Part shown: positions 1 to 10,971 of the stretch, piece by piece
Numbering within the stretch: the first letter of the stretch is position 1
Layout: each line of letters begins with the position of its first letter
NCBI GenBank assembly: GCA_035236585.1
Contig: CP141128.1
Coordinates: 27,619,618 to 27,683,617, forward strand
Origin: Warburgia ugandensis
Taxonomy: Eukaryota > Streptophyta > Magnoliopsida > Canellales > Canellaceae
Length of the DNA stretch: 64,000 bases
Direction: 5' to 3'
Notes under the pieces: generated by a model
Told to the model about the DNA's origin: nothing
Database searches by the model: none
The model's input: only the letters and a program-made list of their open reading frames with translations
Position numbers and translations under genes: made by a program

Positions 1-2913
1 CAATTGCCACTCCTAGTATAGCATCCATAGGGTCTTATCAACCCTCAAACGTGGCTTATTATGAGCCATGATAAATATAGAAATAATATTTATGATAAAT
101 ACTCTATAGAGTGGTTTTTTCATGAAATGGAAATAATAACCAAATTCGTACAAAATTCCAACAATAATCCTCATTCATTTGATAACCTAAAATGCATTGG
201 CCTATCTTAGGGTAGCTAAAATCTAATACAAGGATAGAAAACATAGCAATTTGCATAGAAAATAGTTTCCAAAGTATCCATAATTGAAGACATGAGTCAT
301 GCAATTCATTATATAGCATAATTCATGAAAGCTAGATGATTGTAGTGACTATAGATCTCTAATTGAATTATTTTGAAAGCATAAGTAAAATAGCTAGTAA
401 TAGTAGTGTGTTTTATATTTGGTTTTGAACTTAGTTAAATAAAACATAAGAGCACTTTAGCATTTGACTAACCAATTTTGGTCCAAAACTGAAAACGATA
501 ATTGTACACTTTGAGTTACAGATGACATGATTGGTGCACCATACGCTAGATCATTCATATGATAATAAACATGCTAATCATACCTCCTCATGTGTTAGTT
601 ATCATGCAGGCCACTTGAAACTGTAAGTACTAGGCTAGTTGTCTAGTTTACTTAGCATTCAAGCAGTCCTCCTATCATACTAGTAACTCGACTAGCCGAC
701 TGTAAAACTACACACAAGTCATTAACTTGCTTTCAGATTTTTTAGGTTTATTAAGTGTTTAATGACACTAGATAACCCATTTAGATGTTCCTTAAACTTC
801 AAAAGTTTACAGAGGTACTAACATATAGTAGTTCACTCAGTGTGTTGGATACTCAACCCATTACCAAGTGCACTAGTTGTTTAGTTGGCTACCTAGTAAG
901 TGGACTGTTTTGGTCAATCTTTGAGTTAACTAACACTTATTATTCGAGGAGTCAAACAATACATCAATTAATTAACAACAACATTAGATTGTCATCTTTG
1001 CCTATGTCGTTGGCAAGGCAAAATTGTGCAAAACAATCACTTGTTTTGTACTCATAGTTGTTCATAATGAACTTCAGATATTTAACAAAAACTAAGTTGG
1101 TTGACTGTCATCTAACCACTAGGGAGGCTACTTAACATGTGGTGCACCAAATGTTAGAAGAGTTGTTTGATGTGCCCTAATTTAGTTGTTTTATCTACAG
1201 ATTTTTGTTTCCACCAATACTGTAAACTTTCCTTGCTAAAAATGATCCAAATTTAGGGTAAAAAAAAAACAACACCAAAAACTGATTAGTGTTATTTTGT
1301 TTCCTACTAAGATTCCTTAAAATTTTCCAGTCAAAATAGTGGCACAACAATGGTGTTTTGCTGAGTTTTCCATTGCCATAGTGACGGCATGCCTAAGCTT
1401 CCATTGTTGTAGCAATGGAGCTTAGCACTTCAATTGTTGCAATAGGAGAGGACCTAGGCTGCTATTACTTGGCATACTACTTCAATCGCTTCTCCTAAAA
1501 TCAATCATGGAAATAATTCATTTGGTAGTGAATTATGTGCTCAATTTTTCTCCAAACAATTATAAAAACTGATAGGGATTGGACAAATGTTGGAGTCATA
1601 CAAGCTAGGATTTCAGGGACTAAAATGATTATTTTAGATCAGTTGTACATGCTACTATGAGGTATCAAGATGAGGTACAGATAATGCATTCTCAGTTTGG
1701 AAAGACTAATCAATACTTAGGACTGATAACAGTAGTTAAACATCAATTAGTAGGGCACATTTTCTACTAAATTTTAATTTTCATATTTGAACGTGTCACA
1801 CATGTATGAAAATTAGTTGTTTAAAGAAATCAACCTAAAACCAATATGATCCATACCTTCCAATGTAGAATAGCATGTCCAATAACTAATCAAATTCATC
1901 ATAGAATGGCACTAATCTAGGATTTAGATGCATGCTTTAGCCATTGATCAAAATAGTAAGCATAGACCCAATATATAGAACATGGTGTTTTGATTAATCA
2001 GTACCAGAAATTTAGCATGCTATAACATGACATGAATAACATCTTAGTAGTGATCTAGGACCAATGATTATAATATTAGAAAACACTCAAAACTAGTATG
2101 GAAATAGTCTAAAATGAAATAGAAATTTCACTCATTGGTTGACCAAAACTAATATACAAGATGTGAAGACTACAGAGTATCACCCAACTTGGAAAACTTG
2201 AGGTTTGGGAAATCAAAAACCACTTCTAACCCAGTAGAACCTACACCCCTTACCTCAAGGTTGAATTTACTCTATTCTTTGCCAAGCCTCACATCGAACT
2301 AGTGCGAGATCAGCTTTGATATGCTCCAAAACATTGAGAGAGTGGGGCTGCTTTCTGCTTAAAATGTAGAGGACTAACAACCTTGTGTTCTCTCTTTTCT
2401 TTCTCTCCTTCTTCCTCCTTTCCTTTTTCCTTGCTCCCCATGATTTTCTCTCTTTTTCCTTCTAGCCTTTTAATGTTTTCAATCTTGTGACACTAGCCCT
2501 AGATGTCCTCTTATATTTCAAATGCCTTGGCTAGTTACCTAATATGTTGATGTCCAAGCTTACCAAGTATGAGTTGGTCTAAGCTTAGATCAAATATCAA
2601 CCCTCCATTAGAATTTGGTTTCCATAAGTTTGGTCATCTTTAGCCAATCTCCATCCTTGATTTGAATTGAGTATCCTTAAGTCTTATCCTCTCTAACTAT
2701 GGATTGTCTTGATTTCCTCAAGATTCCTAGTCACTGTAAATATCCATATTAGGTGAAATTTGACTTTTTTCTGATTGGATTTTATTCCAAAAAGCTAAGT
2801 TAAATAGTTACCAATGAGATGCATTAGAAACTATAACCATTAGAACCAACTAACTTCTATTGGTCATGTCTTGCAAAGATAATTATTTAGACTAAAAAGA
2901 TATAGTTGTTACA
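1..2913 (-). mobile_element. 3' LTR of minus-strand Tekay-like Ty3/gypsy element Z (cut by window edge)
   Basis: On the minus strand this LTR begins TGTAACAACTAT at 2913, directly after a purine-rich tract and the integrase C-terminus, which is where a chromovirus 3' LTR should start. It runs off the left edge of the window. Bases 1-527 are about 80% similar by eye to 36395-36920, which belongs to the 5' LTR of the same element. That pairing identifies the stretch as LTR rather than unique DNA. No convincing coding sequence is present; short open frames here (for example around 785-1057) match nothing recognisable. Pyrimidine-rich sequence at 2390-2470 lies within the LTR. Confidence 0.75.
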
Positions 2914-2930
2914 TCCTTCGCAAAAATTTT
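2914..2930 (-). other. Polypurine tract of element Z
   Basis: Read on the minus strand this is an A/T run followed by GCGAAGGA immediately before the TGTAAC LTR start. This is the usual plus-strand priming site position in Tekay/Del elements. Confidence 0.6.
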
Positions 2931-4034
2931 ATCCTCAAAATTTCTAGAACAATTTAAGAAATTTCTGTTCAAACTTGTCTTGCACGTCCAATGTGGGTTC
3001 TTTCACTAAGTGGTGTTGCCACATGACCTTGACTTATAGGATAGTCTTATTCTTAGGACGTTTTCTTTCTGATCCAAAATCTGAATTGGCTTCGCTTCAA
3101 AAGTTAAATTGAGCTATAGTTCTATTAACACTTGATCAGGTATATGAGTAGGATTAAGTAATACTTCCTCAGCATTGACACATGAAATACATTATGCACC
3201 TTTGACAATTGCAATGGCAATGCAAGTCGATAGGCAACTTGCCCAATCCTATCTAGGATCTCAAACGAATTTATGAACCTCTGACTTAGCTTTCCTTGAA
3301 TGCCAAATCATCACCCCTTTAGTCAATGAGACTTTTAGAAAAACATGATCTCTGACTACAAATATGAGATCTATATGCTTCATGTCCATGTAGCTCTTTT
3401 GCCTACTATGAGCTGCTAATGAATGCTTTTGCATTATTCTCACCTTTTCTACACATTACTAAATTATTTCTATTTCATAAACTGTAGTTCTCCAATGTCA
3501 CTCCAACATGTTGTTGTATGACAAGGTCTACCATATAGTGCTTCGTGTGGTTCCATGATGATGCTGGAACGGTGGCTATTATTATAAGCAAACTCTATGA
3601 GTGGAAGGTGCTTATCTCAGTTACCCTTCCATTCTACATCACAAGCTCTCAACATGTCCTTAAGAGTTTGAATAGTCCTTTCAAATTATCTAGCTAGCTA
3701 CCGATGGAAACGTGCATTGAACCTCGTCGATGTGCCAAGTCCCTCCTTAATGCTCTACTAGAAGTGTGAACTGAACCTACTATCTTTATCAGACATAATG
3801 GTCTATGAAAATTCATGTAGGCTCATGATCTCCTTAATATAAGGCTTAGCCAAGTGACTATCTCTATCTAATTGACAAGAAGTGTGAGAACTTTATTAGA
3901 TGGTCCACAACTACTTATATCATGTCATGTCCACTAGATATCCTAGGCAATCTCACGATGATCCATAGTAATGTAGTATCATTTCCACAATGGAATCTCT
4001 AAGGTATGAAGTAATCTTGCCAGTCTCTAGTGCT
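2931..4034 (-). pseudogene. Z pol remnant: integrase core and C-terminal domain (Tekay-like chromovirus)
   Basis: Minus-strand translation in shifting frames gives landmarks of Ty3/gypsy integrase. Near 3830-4000 a stretch resembles the integrase core opening (PRISSGHD, then VVVDHLIKF). Near 3290-3400 is a VRDHVFLKVSLTKGVM segment, the conserved module after the core. At about 3157-3210 there is a VFHVSML-like motif typical of the chromovirus integrase tail. Stops (for example in ISSGHDMI*) and frame changes throughout show it is dead. It continues leftward into the polypurine tract and rightward, after removal of the inserted solo LTR at 4035-6425, into the zinc-finger part at 6426. The product would have joined element cDNA to the host genome. 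Confidence 0.85.
4030..4034. repeat. Target-site duplication GTGCT, left copy
   Basis: It is identical to 6426-6430 and flanks the solo LTR 4035-6425. Confidence 0.85.
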
Positions 4035-4074
4035 TGATGTGTTTTAAAATATCAAAGGTGTACGTCTCTATTGT

Positions 4075-4118
4075 AACATAGAATGCGCAAGTATTAAACA
4101 TAGAATGCGCAAGTATGG
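4075..4118. repeat. 22-bp tandem duplication inside solo LTR
   Basis: AACATAGAATGCGCAAGTAT plus two bases occurs twice head to tail (4075-4096 and 4097-4118). It lies next to the presumed minus-strand end of the LTR. Confidence 0.8.
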
Positions 4119-6167
4119 GTTGATCCACAAGGACTCTATAATTAACATAATTTAATTACTTTAACCTAGCCAAATAATTTATTAACTAATTGAATAATTC
4201 TAAAAATGCTAAGAATTAGAAATAAAATAAAACCTATTCTTAGGGTTTAAAAAATCCAATATATTAAACTTAATATTTCTAGAATTAAGGTATCTAGATT
4301 TTTCTATACACAATTTAATAAAGTTTCAATAACTCCAAAAAGATGGAAAATATTTATTTTTTGAGCTCCCTTATAAGATTTTCTTAATATTAGTTTTTCA
4401 GCTTAATGATATACTTTTTCAAAGTATAGTTGTCATTTTGGGGCACAGACCATCAAAGATTCTCATATATCACTCTCTTTTTACTATACCTAGTGTTCCT
4501 TGTCATTGAGAAATCACTAAGTATGTAAATCTAGAGTGTTAAAATTCTAATATTAATATTAAAGAATTTCTTTAACTTAGAGTCACCTAATCTTAAAAAT
4601 ACCTATTCCAACATACTTATCATTCTATTCCTTAGATGAATTAACTTAACAAGGAAAAGAATCTAACTAATCTACTTCTAACAAGTATCAAAAGCAAAGT
4701 AACATTAACATGAAAGAAACATGAACATAAACTAAAGAAAAATATACTCTATTTCACTAAAGAAATGATAGCAATAGATAATAACAAGTAAGCGAATAAA
4801 TAAAAGAAAAGAAAAGCTATGGAAAAAGGGGTGAATGGAAAAAGGGGTTAGAGATGGAATTTTTTAATGAAATTTTGTGGAGAAGTCACTTATAGGGTGG
4901 ATAGGTTAGGCCATAATTTTAGAGTAAAATAACAAGTACAAAAAAAATGAAAAATAAAATGGTGGAGAAAGGTTAGAAAATTGGGTAGAAAAGATTAAAA
5001 ATAGAGTATGAAAGGGATGGATGAATGAAAGGGTTGGGGAATAAGTTTTATATGGATCTTTTGGCGAGTGAAAGAGGATGGGTTGGCACAAGGATTTGTG
5101 TTGTAAAACAAATAAAACAAAAAGATGAAATGATGGTGCATGGTGGAAGAATGAAACAAGCCCTTCTTACCTCTTCTCTTCTCCTTGTCTGTCCCTTTAC
5201 GATGTTCTCCCTTGGTGTTTGATCACTTTGTGTGGTCTTGTAGTGTTCAAAACTCCTCTTGGTTTTCTGTTCTTTCTTCCTCTCTTCTACATGAAGCATA
5301 ATGGAGTTGAGAATGAATAGAATGAGAGAACAGGAAAAAGAATGCGTTGAACTCCCTTTTGTAAAAAAATGTGATTTTCTCCATTAGAAAGTAGCAAAAA
5401 AAGGTGCTATTGTTTTATATTTCTTTGATATTTGTTTCCTCTATTTGATCATTCTTTATCCCCAAGATGGGTGGTAGAGATCTCTTTGAAGTCCCCCCCA
5501 ATAGGATGTAGTTTAGTGTTTCTTTTCTCCTCATTCATCGGATCGGCATTGCCCTAAGGTGGATAGCTAGGATTTTGTAGAGATTTTCTTATCTAAACTG
5601 ATTCCACTCCTTTATTTTTATTCTAATCCCACCATTTTATCTCCAACCAATCAGATTTTAGTGAAAAATACATTTTCTACCAAGGAGAACTTGTTTTGAT
5701 CTCCTTGAAAAATGGTGGGTAGCTTACCAAAATTTTCTCCACCAATCATGGTTCAATCTTCCTTCCCTTGAATGGATGCTTCCCATTGGTCAATCCTTAC
5801 TCAAATGGCTTCTCATTAATTTCTTTAGTATGGTCTTGGATATAGAATTATCTCAACCACTCTTTCTTGAAATTCCTAGGTGAAAATTGATAATAAATTT
5901 TCTATTTTTTTTCTCTCTCCTCCCTCATTTTTCTCCACCAATCATACTCATCCTTTCATGTATTCTATGTGAATTTAAGTGTAATACATTATCTTTGTAT
6001 GAAAAATTTGTGGTACACATGTAGATGGTCCCCATTTTGAAGTTTAAAGAGAGGAAGTTAGGGTTTTTAGTCTCCAGTAGTCCTTAGCTTGAGTGTACAT
6101 CACATGCGTGCTTCCTTTAATATGTGTGACTCTTAAGCTTCACTTAGAAGCTCCCTAAAAGTGGTGG

Positions 6168-6186
6168 ATGCATGCATGCATGCATA
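6168..6186. repeat. ATGC tetranucleotide microsatellite
   Basis: There are about four perfect GCAT/ATGC units within the solo LTR. They create overlapping CATGCATG palindromes. Confidence 0.8.
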
Positions 6187-6425
6187 CAATTTATGCTGCC
6201 TTATGTTTTAGAATTTATAGCCTCTTTTGAATGGATAAGGTTCAATGATGCTTTTAGGGTTTCTGATTGTGCCGAAAATGATAGTGACACCTCTTAACAT
6301 TCTAAACTCTCAGACTTCATAAATTTTGTAGGAGGGTCCATGTTAATGCTCAAACTTGAAACTTGATCTTTTTGGGTCAAAGTTATCAAATTTGTGCATT
6401 CTATATAATAATTCTATATCTATCA

Positions 6426-6430
6426 GTGCT
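6426..6430. repeat. Target-site duplication GTGCT, right copy
   Basis: It is identical to 4030-4034. The integrase reading of element Z resumes immediately afterwards. Confidence 0.85.
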
Positions 6431-7512
6431 CAACCTTCAAATGTTGACATGTGAGACATTAAAACACACAATCACCTATGTACTTGTTCATCCCATTGTG
6501 CTAGAAATTTTGTTTTAAATCATAGTACATCTATGTAGCCCTTGGGTGGCTGATGTACCTAGATGTATGAGCTTCTCGCAATAATTCTTGTCCAAGTTTA
6601 GTAGTAGATGATACCACCAACCTCCTTAGGAAGTTATACCTTTGTCAAGATTTTTTAAGAAACCCTCCTTACAACACATCACTTGAGTCTCCTCATAGTC
6701 TCTTGTGCTTGGAGTACTCAGTCCACAAGGGCATATTTGATACATTAGCTAAAACTCCTAGTGTCTTTCCGTTCAAAGCTTTAGTAGCTATGTTTGCTTT
6801 TCTCAGATGAAACTACATGGTGAAGTTGTAGTCCTTCAAGTATTCCATCCATCTCTATTGCCTCATATTCAGATCACTTTGTGAGAATATGTACTTAAGA
6901 CTTTTGTGATTTGTAGATAGTGTCTCCAAATCTTTAGTGTGAAGCTAATTGCAGCCAACTCCAAGACCTATGTGGGGTAGTTTATGTCATGTGTCTTAAG
7001 TTGCCTGGACACATATGCAATGACTTTGCCATGTAGCATCAGAACACATCCCAAACCCTTAGTAGAGAGTCACTGTAAACTACATATCCATCACTACCTG
7101 TTGGTGCCAAGGAAGTCTCCTCTTCAACTCTTAGAATCTTTGTTCACACTTGTACCTAGGCTATTAGGGAAAATCCCATGATAAACCATTGGTAATATCT
7201 AGCCAAACTGAGGAAACTTCTAATATCTATCATTGTCTTAAGTCTTTCCCAATTCATGATTGCTTCTATCTTCTTAAGATCAAAAGCTACACCATCCTTT
7301 AAGATCACATAGCAAAGAAACTATTCCTTTTCCAACCATAACTCGCAGTTATTGATCTTTGTAAACAATTTGTGAGTTTGAGGTGTGCTTACAACAAACT
7401 TCAAATGATCTTGGTGCTCCTCCATACTATCAGAATATATTAGGATATGAACAACAAAAACAACAAACAAAATTGTTGAGATAGCCTTGAATACCTCATT
7501 CAATAAATCCAT
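6426..7512 (-). pseudogene. Z pol remnant: RT end, RNase H and integrase zinc finger
   Basis: Reading the minus strand from 7512 downward, the first residues match the RT palm (MDLLNEVF, then HILIYSDSMEEH, where FIDD is expected, and CELWLEKE). A segment follows like the RT thumb/RNase H junction (GVAFDLKKIEAI, then DIRSFLSLARYY). RNase H landmarks lie at about 6780-7110 ([11 protein letters not shown]). The zinc-finger reading at about 6430-6640 (TKMYYDL-like and CLTCQHLKVEH) supplies a CX2C. The catalytic RT motif is altered (VVHI in place of F-D-D) and many stops and small deletions are present. The N-terminal half of RT is missing because an Athila-like LTR starts at 7513. The orientation and order RT, RNase H, integrase fit Ty3/gypsy. 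Confidence 0.85.
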
Positions 7513-8596
7513 TGATAAGTGTTTAATTTGCATAAAAACCACCCAATTAGTTACCCTTGTGTTACAACTTATAGGGTTATATTAGGGTTTTAGTTTAGAG
7601 GCTAATTCAAGGTAATTCTATGATTAATCATATTTTTCTAAGATTTAATTAGGGTTTTTAAGCTTTTGTAGCAAGTAAGATGGTGATCCAATGGCAAAGA
7701 TTGGGCGGGATGAAATTGAAGATCAAGATCTAAAGACTTGAGTCTAAGCCTCAAAATCATCATTTCAACATGAAACCAAAGGCCAAGATCATCCTATGAA
7801 CCAGTAATGGATGTGATTAAAGGAGCTAAAGCTGGCCAAAGTGAGCCTATGAAGTAAGCCATGCATTCCCACCACCTTTGCATGGAAGCCACATAAGCCA
7901 CCTTATCCATATAAGCCATGTCGCAAGTTAAGGAATTCAGACCAAAATATACAAGCCCCTCAAGCCAAGGAATGAGACCAAGAAGTTAAGCTAAGAGAAC
8001 TTCCAAATCAAACCATGAAGTCTAGCTAATGGAGCCTTCAAAGTTAGCCATCTAAGCCATCAAGCTAAGATAAATGGAAGGCTAGGATTGGAGGAGGGTC
8101 AAGAAGATTATTCATGAGATATTTTGAAGAAAATTAAGGGAAATATTTTTAGAATAAGATGGCATGTGGATCGATGGGATAAGAGTCTTCCATTTTTAGT
8201 GTTTATCTCACTTTTTTCTACTTTTTTCTCAATTTCCACCTCACCCTTAAGATGCACTACAAATTTCCATTGTAGAGTTGCACCTTTCCAAAACTCTATC
8301 ACATTCCTCTTCTTAGGAAACTTCCCAACCAACCAAAATTCTCCACCTCACACCCTCCATCTCTTTCCCATCTTAGTCCCACCCATTGTCCTAAACTATA
8401 GGAGTTTCAACGATTTTGGAAGGGGGGAGATGAAAAGATGGTGTCTCCCACCAACTCCCCTTCCTTAGGACAGCCACCTTTCACCCACTTCCTCTTTTGA
8501 AATATTTTAGCATTTCCCCTATCTTAGCCATTGAAATTGAGATACTTTAATCTCCACCATACCTTATCATTAGGGCACCTTAGAAAAAATAAGAGA
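7513..8596 (+). mobile_element. Athila-like LTR A', left part
   Basis: It starts TGATAAGTG in the middle of the RT reading of Z and is homologous to the starts of the LTRs at 17406, 32352 and 46117. Shared landmarks are the CACCCAATTAG stretch, a GATTTAATTAGGGTTTT stretch and a block dense in AAGCCA motifs (7840-8070). At about 8597 the homology stops and a different LTR begins. The missing middle of A' corresponds to roughly 33480-34840 of the B 3' LTR. Open frames at 8108-8468 lie in the CACC-rich part of the LTR and are not credible genes. Confidence 0.75.
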
Positions 8597-10971
8597 ATTC
8601 CAGAATCCACCTAGTGGTTCACAGTACAGCCCATGTATCAGTACACTACTTGTCCAAATTACATAATCCAAATTTCAAAGCTCACCGTACAATAAAAACA
8701 CTCAATACAATACAATGCTACCAAATAAAAATACATATCTACCGTGATTGATTATTCTTTCAAATCTTCTTAAGTCTTGAGCTCCTAATTCTCCTTCTCT
8801 GTATCTAAAATATTGTAAACATTCAAACATATACAATATCTCAGCAAGCTATGCTTGATACGAGATTCAAGAAGCATAATAATTTGATAGTATAATCCTG
8901 ATACTTCATAATCCCATTATTCATACTCATGGATCAATCTCTTTACTTTGTCATATATGTACATCCTCACACATACATACTGTATATGTTGTATATATAT
9001 ACAGTCAAAACCATGAAAAATAGTTAATATCTCAAACATCAATAGTCACACTCAAACACACTAAGTTGATCAATCATCTAGACTTTGTTGGAAAATACTC
9101 CCTCATTTGGACAGTGTCATCACACTTAGCCATACTAAGTTGATAAAACATCTAGACTTTGTTAAGAAAATACTCCCTTATTTGAGCAATATCGGTATCT
9201 CATTATGCTATGCATCATAATGCAAAATACTCACAGAACTACTATGCTGCAATCTAATCCGTACTAGCGCTCTCTAATAATTGCTTTCATACTCCACGAA
9301 TACCAAATGTGGGAAATCATCTATGTCATGTCCATATGGGGAGACAGACCATCACAGTGGTGGCCTTCCCATAATTGCCTCACCTGACATTTTGCTTCTC
9401 TTTGGGCACAGTATCATCATATATATCACATTTCAAAGAGCGGGTGGCCAAACCCTCGTAACCCTCATAGCATAGCATCCCCAGGCATACGCCTATTTAA
9501 AACAAAAACCACAAGCATTCTTGCTTGTATATAAAGCATTATTTTACTTATCAAACGTCTTATCTGTTTATAGCATCATCCTCATATTTTGGTAATCTTA
9601 TATTGAGGATAGGATTTCACTTCAAACTTAGGGATCATCATTTATAATGAATGATGCCCATGATCATATAAGTTTAGTGATCACCATTCTATACGAATGA
9701 TTCCCATGTATTGATTTTATACTTATTAGACAATTTGTCTATTTATCTAGGGCTGGAATACCATTTAGTTCCCTATTCACATAGGGTTTTCCTCATTTCT
9801 AACTTAGCCATTTCATATGTGTTTTGGTTGAGTTCATAAGGGTTTTCAATGGATTTAATACAAGTATTTACATTATACTTGTCAACATTTCCATACATAA
9901 GATCATGTATTCAACATATATTTCTCATGTAGATGCATTCATAAAATCCTCCTACCTTCAAGTAGTGATCCATCTCTTCAGATCTTCCATGATCTTCACT
10001 GACGTATGTAATCTATAAATCCATACATACTGTCAATATTTATACAATCTGAATAATCCTATTTTTTTTTTATTCTATCTATATTCTTTATTTAATCTTG
10101 TCCTCTGGTATAAAGGATCTAGATCCTTTGTCCTATCAAGATCTATCTTCCTTAGATAGTGTCAATCCTATTGATCAACAGATTTGATGGTTAGAATGAT
10201 CTTCTAATCTTTTAGATCTAAGTATTTTTATTCTAAGTCTTTGTGTATTCCTTTTTTTTATCTTGATCTTTCATAGATCATTTGATCAAGAATTTATACT
10301 TGTTGATAAAGATCAAGGGCATAGATCTTCTATCATCTAGTTCTTCTTTGATCTAAGTTCAGTTGTTTGATCATCCGTAAGGAGGATGATCTTAGTTCTC
10401 TTCCTTGAATCATATTTGATCAAGGCTTCAGATTTTCTATTCTAGTTGATCTAAATTGGAAGCAATATATATATATATATATATCATCAAGAAGTATTTA
10501 TTTCTTTTATTGTTCTTGATCATTCAAGATCCCATAGATCTTGTTTGATCATCCGTATCTTACTTACAATTTTTATTAGGATTAAATAATTTACTAACCT
10601 TTTATGCTCTTATTATTATTATTCAACTAGTTAGTGTTTTACTAGTTGAAGATAGCTTATTCCATCCTAAGCCTAGATAGCTCCTCTTATTTCCAAATTA
10701 CTAAGGCTTACTAGCAAAATGACTGAACACAAAGTGGTTACTTCAATCCTCATGTAAAGAGGCTTTTAGATCTCACAAACATCAATGGAAGGTAGGGGAA
10801 GAGTGAGGCTCTATTAGAGAACCCCCTTAACTACCATGTTTAGCATTCACTAGAGTGACCTTAGCTCAACCTTTCATAAGGTTCCTATGAGCATTTTAAC
10901 CCTAAGTACTCTTTCTAATTGATTTTAATTAAATCCATGAACATTTAAAATGTCATTCATGGGGTTTACTG
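8597..10971 (-). mobile_element. Outer LTR of the 5-kb-LTR family, 3' half (segment a1)
   Basis: It aligns with 21717-23930 of the solo LTR at 21504-29219 at about 90% by eye, including the GTGGTGGCCTTCCCATAATT stretch (9357-9375 region) and a GATC-dense block (about 10130-10560). The first roughly 213 bp expected on the plus-strand left side are absent, so the left junction is deleted. The LTR reads on the minus strand. It contains a perfect AT repeat at 10465-10484. Its matching remainder is 14837-16830. Confidence 0.7.
10465..10484. repeat. AT dinucleotide microsatellite
   Basis: This is a (AT)10 tract. The corresponding position of the 21504-29219 copy holds only a short ATATAT. Confidence 0.9.

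Larger units (their letters stand above)
4035..6425 (-). mobile_element. Solo LTR (2,391 bp, Athila/OTA-type ends) inserted in Z integrase
   Basis: The insertion starts TGATGTGTTTT and ends ATATCTATCA. It is flanked by a perfect 5-bp target duplication, GTGCT, at 4030-4034 and 6426-6430. Removing it and one duplication rejoins the interrupted integrase reading in Z, just after the CX2C of the zinc finger. Near its plus-strand left end, the bases TGATCCACAAGGACTC on the complement resemble the 3' end of Athila-type LTRs, so the LTR lies on the minus strand. No internal region or second LTR is present, so it is a solo LTR formed by LTR-LTR recombination. Open frames at 4906-5299 are chance frames in AT-rich DNA. 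Confidence 0.85.

Noticed and set aside
8108..8468. Antisense pair of open frames
   Set aside because: They lie in the CACC-rich part of the A' LTR. The corresponding parts of the B LTRs do not preserve them.
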